This document shows, in pieces, positions 1 through 5,365 of a stretch of 7,378 bases of DNA. Numbering within the stretch: position 1 is the stretch's first letter; every line of letters begins with the position of its first letter. The notes beneath the pieces are model-generated. The model worked only from the letters and a program-made list of their open reading frames with translations, did not search any database and was not told the DNA's origin. The DNA is taken from positions 1-7,378 of the forward strand of contig JAUQPV010000122.1 in the NCBI GenBank assembly GCA_030550225.1. Direction: 5' to 3'. The stretch comes from Acidobacteriota bacterium. GTDB taxonomy: Bacteria; Acidobacteriota; HRBIN11. The position numbers were made by a program, and so were the translations under genes.

Positions 1-71
1 ACCGAGCGGATGCGAACGTGCGGGATGCTCTCCAGGCGGGTCTCGTCCGATGCAAACTCCAGGTCCTGCAT
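1..71 (-). CDS. 5' end of an unidentified gene, cut by the window edge
   Basis: An open frame starts with ATG at 71-69 on the minus strand and runs off the left edge without a stop, giving 23 complete codons. The start is well supported: a GGAGG Shine-Dalgarno core at 83-79 lies 7 nt upstream, inside a very G-rich stretch, and a sigma70-like promoter lies further upstream at 222-194. The visible N-terminus begins MQDLEFASDE and is acidic and hydrophilic. It has no signal peptide or membrane segment. There is too little sequence to assign a family. It is transcribed in the same direction as panBCD, but a likely terminator and its own promoter separate it from that operon. The start is fairly certain; the function is unknown. 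Confidence 0.6.
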   Translation of the reverse strand, partial: MQDLEFASDETRLESIPHVRIRS

Positions 72-154
72 ACGCCCCCCTCCCCCTCGCAGGGCCTGCC
101 GACCGAAGCGGGCACCCCAGCCCCAGGAGAAGAAAATGGGGCCCGATTCGGTAT

Positions 155-168
155 CCGCTTTTCAGCGG
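155..168 (-). promoter_or_regulatory. GAAA-tetraloop hairpin in the 5' leader of the left-edge gene
   Basis: On the minus strand this reads CCGCT-GAAA-AGCGG, a perfect 5-bp stem closed by a GNRA tetraloop. It falls in the predicted leader of about 115 nt between the promoter at 222-194 and the start codon at 71. A C-rich stretch follows, and the G-rich ribosome binding site lies further down, so alternative pairing is possible. I could not match it to a known riboswitch class, and it may simply be a stable leader hairpin. Confidence 0.3.
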
Positions 169-193
169 GTGCTGGGTCATCGGGTGAAACAGG

Positions 194-222
194 ATAATAT
201 CCCAAAGCTGTCTATATTTCAA
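194..222 (-). promoter_or_regulatory. Sigma70-like promoter for the left-edge gene
   Basis: Read on the minus strand, a -35 box TTGAAA (222-217) is followed after exactly 17 nt by a -10 box TATTAT (199-194). Each hexamer matches the consensus at five of six positions, with ideal spacing, inside a locally AT-rich patch of otherwise GC-rich DNA. Transcription would start near 187 and read toward the gene starting at 71. The host's promoter consensus is unknown, so this is inference from the general bacterial housekeeping consensus. Confidence 0.55.
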
Positions 223-372
223 GAAGTTGGAAGAACGTGTCCCCAGGGATTCCGTCGTCTTGCCCACAACAGAGCCCTCCCACCCGTGAGAATGACACCG
301 AGACGGCTTTTCCTATCGCCCAGGAAACGCGATTTTTCAAGCTGGCGGCCGACAGGCTGGTCAGCTGATAAA
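223..372. other. Intergenic stretch with no supported gene
   Basis: This sits between the left-edge promoter and the repeat at 375-423. It is less GC-rich than the flanking genes. Open frames cross it on both strands, but none has a ribosome binding site, a recognisable motif or the codon character of the neighbouring genes. I see no RNA gene or mobile-element signature. It could be a decayed remnant or simply spacer. Confidence 0.4.
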
Positions 373-374
373 GC

Positions 375-423
375 AAAGAGCATAGAGTCAGTACTCTTGG
401 CCCTTGGCTCTTTGCCCTTTGCC
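375..423. repeat. Heptad repeat with nested inverted repeat downstream of panBCD
   Basis: Four in-phase 7-bp units occupy 396-423, with plus-strand consensus CTTKGCC (cttggcc, cttggct, ctttgcc, ctttgcc). The array also takes part in an inverted repeat: GCAAAGAGC at 373-381 is the exact reverse complement of 407-415, and the loop holds a second perfect inverted repeat, AGAGT at 384-388 with ACTCT at 393-397. No coding sequence is involved. The function is unknown; it could fold in RNA read from either strand. Confidence 0.6.
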
Positions 424-424
424 T

Positions 425-451
425 AAAAATCATCCGCCCCGAAGGGTCGGA
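425..451 (-). terminator. Likely intrinsic terminator of the panBCD operon
   Basis: A stem of CCGCCCC (434-440) and GGGTCGG (444-450) has six pairs, one internal mismatch and a 3-nt loop; T433 with A451 adds a pair at the base. Read on the minus strand, the direction of panBCD, five consecutive T residues (complement of 425-429) follow four bases after the stem. It lies about 110 bp beyond the panD stop. The mismatch and the small gap before the T-run make it imperfect. Confidence 0.45.
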
Positions 452-504
452 AAAATCGAATCCATGTGAGTTTTCATGAACCAAACGGCTCTGATGGGTG
501 AGGG

Positions 505-549
505 CGCCTACCGCAGGCGGGGACGTCTACGCTCCGGCAGGCGAGCCGG
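505..549. other. Two GC-rich hairpins just after panD
   Basis: Two perfect 5-bp inverted repeats lie within 60 bp of the panD stop codon: CGCCT/AGGCG at 505-509 and 515-519, and CCGGC/GCCGG at 534-538 and 545-549. Neither is followed by a T-run on the minus strand, so they are not classical intrinsic terminators. They may stabilise the 3' end of the panBCD transcript or reflect chance in GC-rich DNA. Confidence 0.25.
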
Positions 550-562
550 GTCGCCGAAGTCA

Positions 563-925
563 TTACTCGCCGATACGTTCGACGACTTCGTTGGCCTCGT
601 CCAGGATGAGGATCCGGGGTCGCACGTGCCGAGCCGTGTCCGGCGGGACCCAGGCGTAGGCCGCCACGATCAGCCGGTCCCCGACCTCGGCCAGTCGGGC
701 CGCGGCCCCATTGACCTCGGCCGTGCGGGAGCCCGCCGGGGCCGGGATTAGGTAGGTCTCGAAGCGGGCGCCCGTATTCACGTTGTAGACCTGGACCTGT
801 TCATAGGGGAACAGGCCGGCCGCTTCTAAGAGGGCCGCATCGACGGAGAGGCTCCCCACGTAATCCAGACGCGTCCCAGTGACACGCAGGTTATGCAGCT
901 TGGCTCGTAAGATGCATACATACAT
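563..925 (-). CDS. panD: Aspartate 1-decarboxylase proenzyme (PanD)
   Basis: PanD decarboxylates L-aspartate to beta-alanine, the amine half of pantothenate, in the cytoplasm. The 120-residue protein has the family's length (about 120-130) and numbering: the self-cleavage site Gly24-Ser25, which generates the pyruvoyl group, plus Lys9, His11, Arg54, Tyr58 and Asn72 in the motif VNGAAA. These match positions known from the E. coli enzyme. The ATG at 925 is chosen because it puts Gly-Ser at 24-25 and has GAGG at 937-934, 8 nt upstream. The frame stays open for 40 more codons to an ATG at 1045 that overlaps the panC stop as ATGA, but that stretch is not PanD-like and contains repeat words. It is the last gene of panB-panC-panD, all one strand, presumably one transcript. 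Identification is near certain. Confidence 0.96.
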   Translation of the reverse strand: MYVCILRAKLHNLRVTGTRLDYVGSLSVDAALLEAAGLFPYEQVQVYNVNTGARFETYLIPAPAGSRTAEVNGAAARLAEVGDRLIVAAYAWVPPDTARHVRPRILILDEANEVVERIGE

Positions 926-1041
926 GGCGATAGCCTCAGGATGCAAGATGTGAACGGAGCCGTTCGGTTTGTCGTCTATGGTCTGTGGGCCGGAGTCTCT
1001 TTGGACTCCACACCCGACACCGAATACCTTTCCATCCCGTA
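926..1041 (-). other. panC-panD spacer with two hairpins and heptad words
   Basis: This 116-bp spacer holds two inverted repeats: GAACGG/CCGTTC at 952-957 and 960-965, and GGAGTC/GACTCC at 992-997 and 1004-1009 with a 6-nt loop. Next to the panD ribosome binding site, the minus strand at 950-937 reads CATCTTGCATCCTG, identical to 3011-3024 upstream of prpD. The spacer is an open frame in phase with panD, but nothing in its translation suggests a conserved protein. It could tune panD translation relative to panB and panC. Confidence 0.45.
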
Positions 1042-1893
1042 TCATTTCACGTTCAGGATCACGTTATCGATCAGCCGCGTCGACCCCAAATAGATGGCCG
1101 CCGCCAGCAAGGCTCGTCCCCGGATAGTCTCGACGGGCTCGAGGTCCTGGGGATCCACGAGGGCGACGTAGTCGACGCGAATCCGGGGCTCCTGGGCCAG
1201 GAACGACCGGACGGCCTCGACGACCTTGGCGGCGTCTCGCTCGCCTTCTTCCTGGACGAGGCGCTGACCGAGCTGGAGGGCCTGGTACAGGCGCGGGGCG
1301 ATGGCCCGCTCCTCCGGAGAGAGGTACACGTTCCGGGAGCTCATCGCCAGGCCGTCGCTTTCCCGGACGATGGGGAGCTGGATGACCTCCACGTTCATGT
1401 TCAGGTCCTCGACCATCCGGCGGATGATGACGAACTGCTGGGCGTCCTTCTGGCCGAAAAACGCATAGTCGGGCTGGACGATGTTAAAGAGCTTGCATAC
1501 GACGGTGGCCACGCCGCGAAAGTGGCCAGGCCGGGATGCGCCTTCCCATTTCTGGCTCAGGCCCTCGACCTCCACGTATGTCCGATAGCCTGGGGGATAC
1601 ATGTCCTCCGCCGAGGGGTAGAAGAGGACGTCCACGCCCTCCCGGCTCAGGATCTCGACGTCCCGGTCGAGGTCTCGGGGATAGCGGTCGTAGTCCTCGT
1701 GAGGTCCGAACTGGAGGGGGTTCACGAAGATACTGACGACCGTGTGGTCGGCCATCCGTTTGGACTCCCGGACGAGGCTCAGGTGGCCCTCGTGGAGATA
1801 GCCCATCGTCGGGACGAATCCGACCGTCCGGCCCTGCCGGTGCCAGTCCCGGACGATCTCCTTCATGCGGGGGATGCGACGGACGATTTCCAT
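1042..1893 (-). CDS. panC: Pantothenate synthetase (PanC)
   Basis: PanC (pantoate-beta-alanine ligase) joins pantoate and beta-alanine with ATP, through a pantoyl-adenylate, to form pantothenate. The 283 residues equal the usual length. Visible motifs of this cytidylyltransferase-like, class I tRNA-synthetase-related fold are PTMGYLHEGH at 28-37 (HIGH-type motif, His34 and His37), FVNPLQF at 56-62, RPGHFRGV at 121-128, GQKD at 147-150 and MSSRN at 184-188, the KMSKS-like loop. The ATG at 1893 follows the panB TGA by 3 bp, and its GGAGG at 1905-1901 lies inside the end of panB, so translation is probably coupled. Its TGA overlaps an ATG at 1045 that I do not regard as the panD start. It lies between panB and panD, which supply its two substrates. 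All expected motifs are intact. Confidence 0.98.
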   Translation of the reverse strand: MEIVRRIPRMKEIVRDWHRQGRTVGFVPTMGYLHEGHLSLVRESKRMADHTVVSIFVNPLQFGPHEDYDRYPRDLDRDVEILSREGVDVLFYPSAEDMYPPGYRTYVEVEGLSQKWEGASRPGHFRGVATVVCKLFNIVQPDYAFFGQKDAQQFVIIRRMVEDLNMNVEVIQLPIVRESDGLAMSSRNVYLSPEERAIAPRLYQALQLGQRLVQEEGERDAAKVVEAVRSFLAQEPRIRVDYVALVDPQDLEPVETIRGRALLAAAIYLGSTRLIDNVILNVK

Positions 1894-1896
1894 CGC

Positions 1897-2724
1897 TCAA
1901 CCTCCGGTCATCGGCGTCGGGAACAGGCTCCTCTGCTCGACGCGGACCCGGAACTCCTCGACGGTCTGTCGGAACAGCTCGTAGGCATTTAGGAGTCGCA
2001 CGGCGAAGGACGGCGGCGGGAAAGGCGTCAGGCCCACGAGGTCGTGAAACACGAGGACCTGGCCGTCACAGTCGGGTCCCGACCCGATGCCGATCGTCGG
2101 GATCCGGAGCCGTCGGGTGATCTCCCGGGCCCACTCGGCCGGCACACACTCAAGGACGATGGAGAAACAGCCGGCCGCCTCGAGGGCGAGGGCATCTTCG
2201 AGGAGCCGTTCCCGCTCGTCTTCAGACTTGCCCGGGCGGACAAAGCCGCCGATGAGTAGATACGACTGGGGCGTCAAGCCGATGTGGCCCATCACGGGGA
2301 CTTGGGCCCGGACCATCCGACGGACCGTCGCCGCCCGCTCTCGGCCGCCCTCGATTTTGACGGCGTCGGCACCGGCCTCTTTGATGAAACGCAAGGCGTT
2401 CCGGACGGCCTCGGCGTCGTCGACCTGAAAGCTCCCGAGGGGCATGTCGGCGACGACCATCGCCGACGGCCGGGCCCGGACGACGGCCTTCGTGTGATGG
2501 AGCATCTCCTCCATCGTCACGGGGAGGGTCGTCTCGTAGCCCAGGACGACCATGCCGACCGAGTCGCCGACGAGGATAATGTCGATGCCGGCTTCGTCGA
2601 CGATGCGGGCCGTCGGATAGTCATAGGCCGTCAGCATCGTGATGGGTTCGCCTTGGGCCTTCTTGCGTTGGAGGGTCCGAAGGGTGACCTTCGGACGGCG
2701 CGGGGCAGGGGGGTGAGAGGACAT
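1897..2724 (-). CDS. panB: 3-methyl-2-oxobutanoate hydroxymethyltransferase (PanB)
   Basis: PanB transfers a hydroxymethyl group from methylenetetrahydrofolate to alpha-ketoisovalerate, giving ketopantoate, the first committed step to pantothenate. The 275 residues fit the family (about 260-280) and its TIM-barrel fold. Motifs visible: LVGDSVGM at 51-58 with the metal ligand Asp54, VADMPLGS at 91-98 with Asp93, VKIEGG at 122-127 (Lys123, Glu125), GHIGLTPQS at 146-154 and catalytic Glu192 in LECVP. The start at 2724 has GGAGG at 2736-2732, 7 nt upstream. A short polar, Pro-rich N-terminus precedes the barrel. It is the first gene of panB-panC-panD and is divergent from prpD. Ketopantoate reductase (panE or ilvC activity) is not in this window and must be encoded elsewhere. 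Confidence 0.98.
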   Translation of the reverse strand: MSSHPPAPRRPKVTLRTLQRKKAQGEPITMLTAYDYPTARIVDEAGIDIILVGDSVGMVVLGYETTLPVTMEEMLHHTKAVVRARPSAMVVADMPLGSFQVDDAEAVRNALRFIKEAGADAVKIEGGRERAATVRRMVRAQVPVMGHIGLTPQSYLLIGGFVRPGKSEDERERLLEDALALEAAGCFSIVLECVPAEWAREITRRLRIPTIGIGSGPDCDGQVLVFHDLVGLTPFPPPSFAVRLLNAYELFRQTVEEFRVRVEQRSLFPTPMTGG

Positions 2725-2768
2725 GGGGGCACCTCCGACTCCGGGGCGCTGAGGCTCCCGGGTGGTCC

Positions 2769-2778
2769 TAAAATTTTA
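2769..2778 (-). promoter_or_regulatory. AT-rich palindrome, possible -10 element of panBCD
   Basis: TAAAATTTTA is a perfect 10-bp palindrome and a conspicuous AT island in GC-rich DNA, about 45 bp upstream of the panB start. On the minus strand TAAAAT (2778-2773) matches a -10 box at five of six positions. No good -35 hexamer lies at 16-18 bp; the nearest candidate, TTGAGG at 2807-2802, is too far at 23 bp. It could also be an operator half-site pair. Weak evidence. Confidence 0.3.
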
Positions 2779-2807
2779 CACCCCCGCCGGCCTCCAGGCC
2801 ACCTCAA

Positions 2808-2849
2808 GCGAATAGCGAACGGTGAATAGCGAACAGCGAACAGGGAATA
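2808..2849. repeat. Six-unit heptad array, consensus GNGAAYA
   Basis: Six consecutive 7-bp units fill 2808-2849 with no phase break: gcgaata, gcgaacg, gtgaata, then two copies of gcgaaca, then gggaata. It lies between the divergent panB and prpD genes. A short reverse-orientation echo (ATTCGC at 2861-2866, the complement of GCGAAT) follows after 11 bp. Because 7 is not a multiple of 3, the array yields a repetitive spurious peptide in every frame and is not coding. Function unknown. Confidence 0.75.
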
Positions 2850-2926
2850 ATACTTTTCTCATTCGCCATTCTGCCGATGGGCCAAGGGACGGGAAAAGCT
2901 ATGCCCAAGCCCCCGCCCATATCCTA

Positions 2927-2947
2927 TCCCGTATCCTGCGTCCCGTA
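2927..2947. repeat. Three-unit heptad array, consensus TCCYGYR
   Basis: Three in-phase units (tcccgta, tcctgcg, tcccgta) are preceded by a degraded copy with an indel around 2920-2926. The word is a close relative of the longer array at 2985-3047, from which it is separated by about 37 bp of non-repetitive sequence and a phase shift. Confidence 0.55.
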
Positions 2948-2984
2948 CCTGTGGAAGTGGTCCCTATGGCCCACCTGCTCATTT

Positions 2985-3047
2985 TCCTATGTCCTACTTC
3001 CCTAATCTTGCATCTTGCATCCTGTATCCTGTATCTTGCATCCCACG
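2985..3047. repeat. Nine-unit heptad array, consensus TCYTGYA, before prpD
   Basis: Nine 7-bp units run without a phase break from 2985 to 3047. The five at 3006-3040 are the best: TCTTGCA twice, TCCTGTA twice, TCTTGCA once. The outer units (such as tcctatg, tcctact, tccctaa, tcccacg) are diverged. The array ends 7 bp before the GGAGG of prpD, so it forms the proximal leader of that mRNA. Substitutions are mostly C/T and A/G transitions at fixed positions in the unit. The reading frame across it is an artefact. Function unknown. Confidence 0.8.
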
Positions 3048-3054
3048 ACGCCCT

Positions 3055-3059
3055 GGAGG
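3055..3059 (+). promoter_or_regulatory. Ribosome binding site that sets the prpD start
   Basis: GGAGG at 3055-3059 lies 6 nt before the ATG at 3066. An in-frame ATG at 3015 would add 17 residues translated from the heptad array; it has no ribosome binding site, so 3066 is the real start. Confidence 0.85.
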
Positions 3060-3065
3060 GGGGCT

Positions 3066-4445
3066 ATGTCGGACCGCTACAGTCAGCTCCTGGCGGGGTA
3101 TGCCCACGCCGTCGAGTGGGCGGCCCTGCCGCCCGAGACCGTCCATGAAGTCAAGCGTCGGGTCCTCGACTCGATCGGGGTAGCCATCGCCGCCTTCGCT
3201 GAGGATGCGCCGAAGGCCGTCCGAAAGTATGCGTACGCTTTTCCGGTCCCGGATGGGGCGACCCTCTGGGGGACGCCGGTCCGTTCGACCCCGGAGGTCG
3301 CCGCCTTCGTCAACGGCGTGATGGTTCGGTACCTGGACTTCAACGACACGTATCTCTCGCGAGAGCCCCTCCATCCGAGCGATATGATCCCGGCCCTGAT
3401 GGCCTTGGCCGAATGGCGTCGGTGCCCGCCTCAGGAATTCATCGTCGCTGTCGCTGTCGCTTATGAGGTCGGGGTCGCCCTCTGCGATGCGGCCAGCCTA
3501 CGGGCTCACGGTTGGGACCACGTCAACTATATCGCCGTCGGGACGGCCTGCGGCGCGGCCCGCCTCCTGGGCCTGACGCCGGCCCAGACGGAGCACGCCA
3601 TCGCCATCGCGACTATACCCCATGCGGCGATGCGGCAGACCCGCGCCGGGGAGCTTTCGATGTGGAAAGGGGCGGCGGCGGCCAACGCCGCCCGGAACGC
3701 CGTCTTTGCGGCCCTCCTGGCCGAGGCCGGGATGACCAGCCCCTTCCAGCCCTTTACAGGCGAGATGGGCTTCTTCCGTCAGCTCCTGGACGGCGAGGTC
3801 TTCGACGAGGCGGCCCTCCGGGGTCTGGCCGAGGGTCGGCCGCCACGGCGTATCCTCGACACGTACATTAAGTACTGGCCTGTCGAGTATCATGCCCAGA
3901 GCGCCGTGGACGCCGCCCTTCAGCTCCGGCGGGAGCTGGGCGACCCCGCTCGAGTCGCCGCCGTCCACATCGACACCTTCCGGGCGGCTTACGAGATCAT
4001 CGCCAAGGACCCCGAAAAGTGGGAACCCCGGACGCGTGAGACGGCCGACCACTCCCTGCCGTACATCGTAGCCGTCGCCCTCTTGGACGGACGGGTGACC
4101 CGAGAGTCCTTTTCGCCAGAACGGATTTGGGACCCGCGGGTCCGGGACCTCCTGAAACACCGGGTAACGCTTCGGGAGGACCCCGACTTGACAAAGCAGT
4201 ATCCCGACGGAATTCCGAATCGTATTACGGTCAAGACGTCCGACGGCCGGACCCTCGTCCGGGAGGTCCGGTATCCCCGAGGCCACGCCCGGAATCCGAT
4301 GACCGACGAAGAGGTCATCGCCAAGTTTCGAGCCAACGTCGCCCTTTACTGGACGGCCGAGCAGGCCGACCGGGTGGCGGACCTCGTCCTCCACCTGGAA
4401 GGACTGACCGGCTGGGACGAACTTATGACATGGCTTCGGATATAG
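3066..4445 (+). CDS. prpD: MmgE/PrpD family protein, probable 2-methylcitrate dehydratase
   Basis: The 459-residue protein has the length and motifs of the MmgE/PrpD family: a helical N-terminal part with LDSIG at 34-38, YLDFND at 89-94 followed by HPSD at 103-106, RAGELSMWKG at 193-202, and KYWPVEYHAQS at 269-279, which opens the second domain. Known PrpD dehydrates 2-methylcitrate to 2-methyl-cis-aconitate in propionate breakdown, without an iron-sulfur cluster. The family also includes cis-aconitate decarboxylases and uncharacterised members, so the substrate is inferred. No prpB (methylisocitrate lyase) or prpC (methylcitrate synthase) is in view to confirm it. The start at 3066 is fixed by GGAGG. 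It is divergent from panB and is followed 85 bp later, same strand, by sdhB. The methylcitrate cycle yields succinate, the substrate of succinate dehydrogenase, so the pairing makes metabolic sense. Confidence 0.88.
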   Translation: MSDRYSQLLAGYAHAVEWAALPPETVHEVKRRVLDSIGVAIAAFAEDAPKAVRKYAYAFPVPDGATLWGTPVRSTPEVAAFVNGVMVRYLDFNDTYLSREPLHPSDMIPALMALAEWRRCPPQEFIVAVAVAYEVGVALCDAASLRAHGWDHVNYIAVGTACGAARLLGLTPAQTEHAIAIATIPHAAMRQTRAGELSMWKGAAAANAARNAVFAALLAEAGMTSPFQPFTGEMGFFRQLLDGEVFDEAALRGLAEGRPPRRILDTYIKYWPVEYHAQSAVDAALQLRRELGDPARVAAVHIDTFRAAYEIIAKDPEKWEPRTRETADHSLPYIVAVALLDGRVTRESFSPERIWDPRVRDLLKHRVTLREDPDLTKQYPDGIPNRITVKTSDGRTLVREVRYPRGHARNPMTDEEVIAKFRANVALYWTAEQADRVADLVLHLEGLTGWDELMTWLRI

Positions 4446-4511
4446 GCGATTCGGGCGTTCGGCAGTTTGGCAACTCGGCAGATGGGGAGGGAGCTGAATT
4501 CCCGAACCGCC
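4445..4511 (+). repeat. Octad array inside an imperfect inverted repeat between prpD and sdhB
   Basis: Four 8-bp units fill 4450-4481 (ttcgggcg, ttcggcag, tttggcaa, ctcggcag), with a degraded fifth to 4489. Around them, 4445-4455 and 4501-4511 can pair over 11 positions with one mismatch. The left arm begins at the last base of the prpD stop codon, and the right arm ends 13 bp before the sdhB GGGG box. There is no T-run, so this does not look like an intrinsic terminator. It may be an attenuator or processing site that separates the expression of the two genes. Confidence 0.55.
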
Positions 4512-4530
4512 TTAGCGACACCTTGGGGAA

Positions 4531-5235
4531 ATGGCTATGAAAGTGCACTTTCGGATTCGACGATATGACCCGGAAAAGGCGCCCAAGCCTTATTGGCAAG
4601 ACTTTGAGGTCGAGGTCGAGCCGACCGACCGAGTCCTGGACGGCTTGCACTATATCAAGTGGTACCAAGACGGGACTCTGACCTTTCGACGGTCTTGCGG
4701 CCACGGCATCTGCGGGTCCGACGCCATGGTCATCAACGGCCGCAACCGGCTGGCTTGCAAGGCCCTCGTCAAGGAACTGGGGTCCCGGATCGTCGTCGAG
4801 CCCCTCCGGGGGTTTCGCGTGATCAAGGACTTGGTCGTCGATATGGAGGGCTTTTTTGCGAAGTACCGAGCCGTGAAGCCCTATTTGATCACGCGTTCGC
4901 CGGAGCCTGAAAAGGAGTGGATCCAGTCGCCGGAGGACCGGGCCCGATTTGACGATACGACGAAGTGCATCCTCTGTGCGGCCTGCACGACGGCCTGTCC
5001 TTCCTTCTGGGCGAATCGGGACTTCATCGGGCCGGCGGCCATCGTTCAGGCCCATCGTTTCATATTCGACAGCCGGGACGAGGGGGCCGAGGAACGGTTG
5101 GCGGTCCTTCACAGCCGAGACGGCGTCTGGCGGTGTCGGACTGTGTTCAATTGCGTGGAGGCCTGTCCTCGGGGCATCGACGTCACCCGGGCCATCGAGG
5201 AGGTCAAACGCCTTCTGCTGACGCGGAAGTTGTAG
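4531..5235 (+). CDS. sdhB: Succinate dehydrogenase iron-sulfur subunit (SdhB)
   Basis: SdhB carries electrons from the flavoprotein SdhA to the membrane quinone site in complex II. The 234 residues fit the family. The N-terminal ferredoxin domain has Cys56, Cys61, Asp64 and Cys76 as the [2Fe-2S] set, with Asp in the third position as in E. coli SdhB (Asp63). The C-terminal domain has CILCAACTTACP: Cys146, 149 and 152 with Cys212 for [4Fe-4S], and Cys156, 202 and 208 for [3Fe-4S]. All ligands are present. Two start codons compete: ATG at 4531 has no room for a ribosome binding site, while ATG at 4537 lies 8 nt after GGGG (4525-4528), so the true protein may begin MKVHF. No sdhA, sdhC or sdhD is next to it: prpD is upstream and the convergent ctaB downstream. 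Fumarate reductase is a less likely alternative. Confidence 0.95.
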   Translation: MAMKVHFRIRRYDPEKAPKPYWQDFEVEVEPTDRVLDGLHYIKWYQDGTLTFRRSCGHGICGSDAMVINGRNRLACKALVKELGSRIVVEPLRGFRVIKDLVVDMEGFFAKYRAVKPYLITRSPEPEKEWIQSPEDRARFDDTTKCILCAACTTACPSFWANRDFIGPAAIVQAHRFIFDSRDEGAEERLAVLHSRDGVWRCRTVFNCVEACPRGIDVTRAIEEVKRLLLTRKL

Positions 5236-5245
5236 AGTTTGGAGG

Positions 5246-5364
5246 GAAGCGAAGAGAAGGCGAGAAGAGAGAAGGATGAGAAGGCCAGGGGCATTGTGAT
5301 CTTCCTTATGCGTCTCTTGTTCCTTCCTTCGGTCTTCTGGCTTCTTCTCTCCTTATCTTCTGAC
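5246..5364. repeat. Purine-rich inverted octad arrays between convergent sdhB and ctaB
   Basis: Plus-strand units of 8 bp with consensus GAGAAGGC occupy 5246-5285, and pyrimidine-rich units such as CTTCTTCT occupy about 5333-5364, in the opposite orientation. The arms 5269-5288 and 5337-5357 are near reverse complements with a few mismatches or bulges. Each convergent gene is thus followed on its own sense strand by a G/A-rich array, and either transcript could fold into a long purine-pyrimidine hairpin. A bidirectional terminator or mRNA end-stabiliser is plausible. No clear T-run is present. Confidence 0.6.
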
Positions 5365-5365
5365 T

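Noticed and set aside
72..187. Known riboswitch in the left leader
   Set aside because: I compared it by eye with TPP, cobalamin, FMN, c-di-GMP and fluoride core motifs and found no match beyond a common GNRA hairpin.
212..484. 90-codon minus-strand frame in the left intergenic region
   Set aside because: No ribosome binding site, no conserved motif, and it crosses the heptad array and the terminator hairpin. It ends at the predicted promoter of the left-edge gene. A decayed gene cannot be excluded, but I cannot support one.
985..1992. 335-codon open frame on the plus strand
   Set aside because: It lies antisense to panC and the end of panB, whose motifs are complete. Long antisense frames are expected in GC-rich genes, and it has no ribosome binding site or recognisable domain.
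375..3047. Heptad arrays as a CRISPR array
   Set aside because: Units are 7-8 bp, contiguous and without unique spacers, and no cas gene is present.
2822..3148. Small plus-strand genes between panB and prpD
   Set aside because: The translations are dominated by period-7 repeats read in frame, giving recurring peptides such as SCIL, and they run into prpD out of frame.
3498..4394. 298-codon open frame on the minus strand
   Set aside because: It is antisense to the well-supported PrpD-family gene, with no start signal and a low-complexity Gly/Arg/Asp-rich product.
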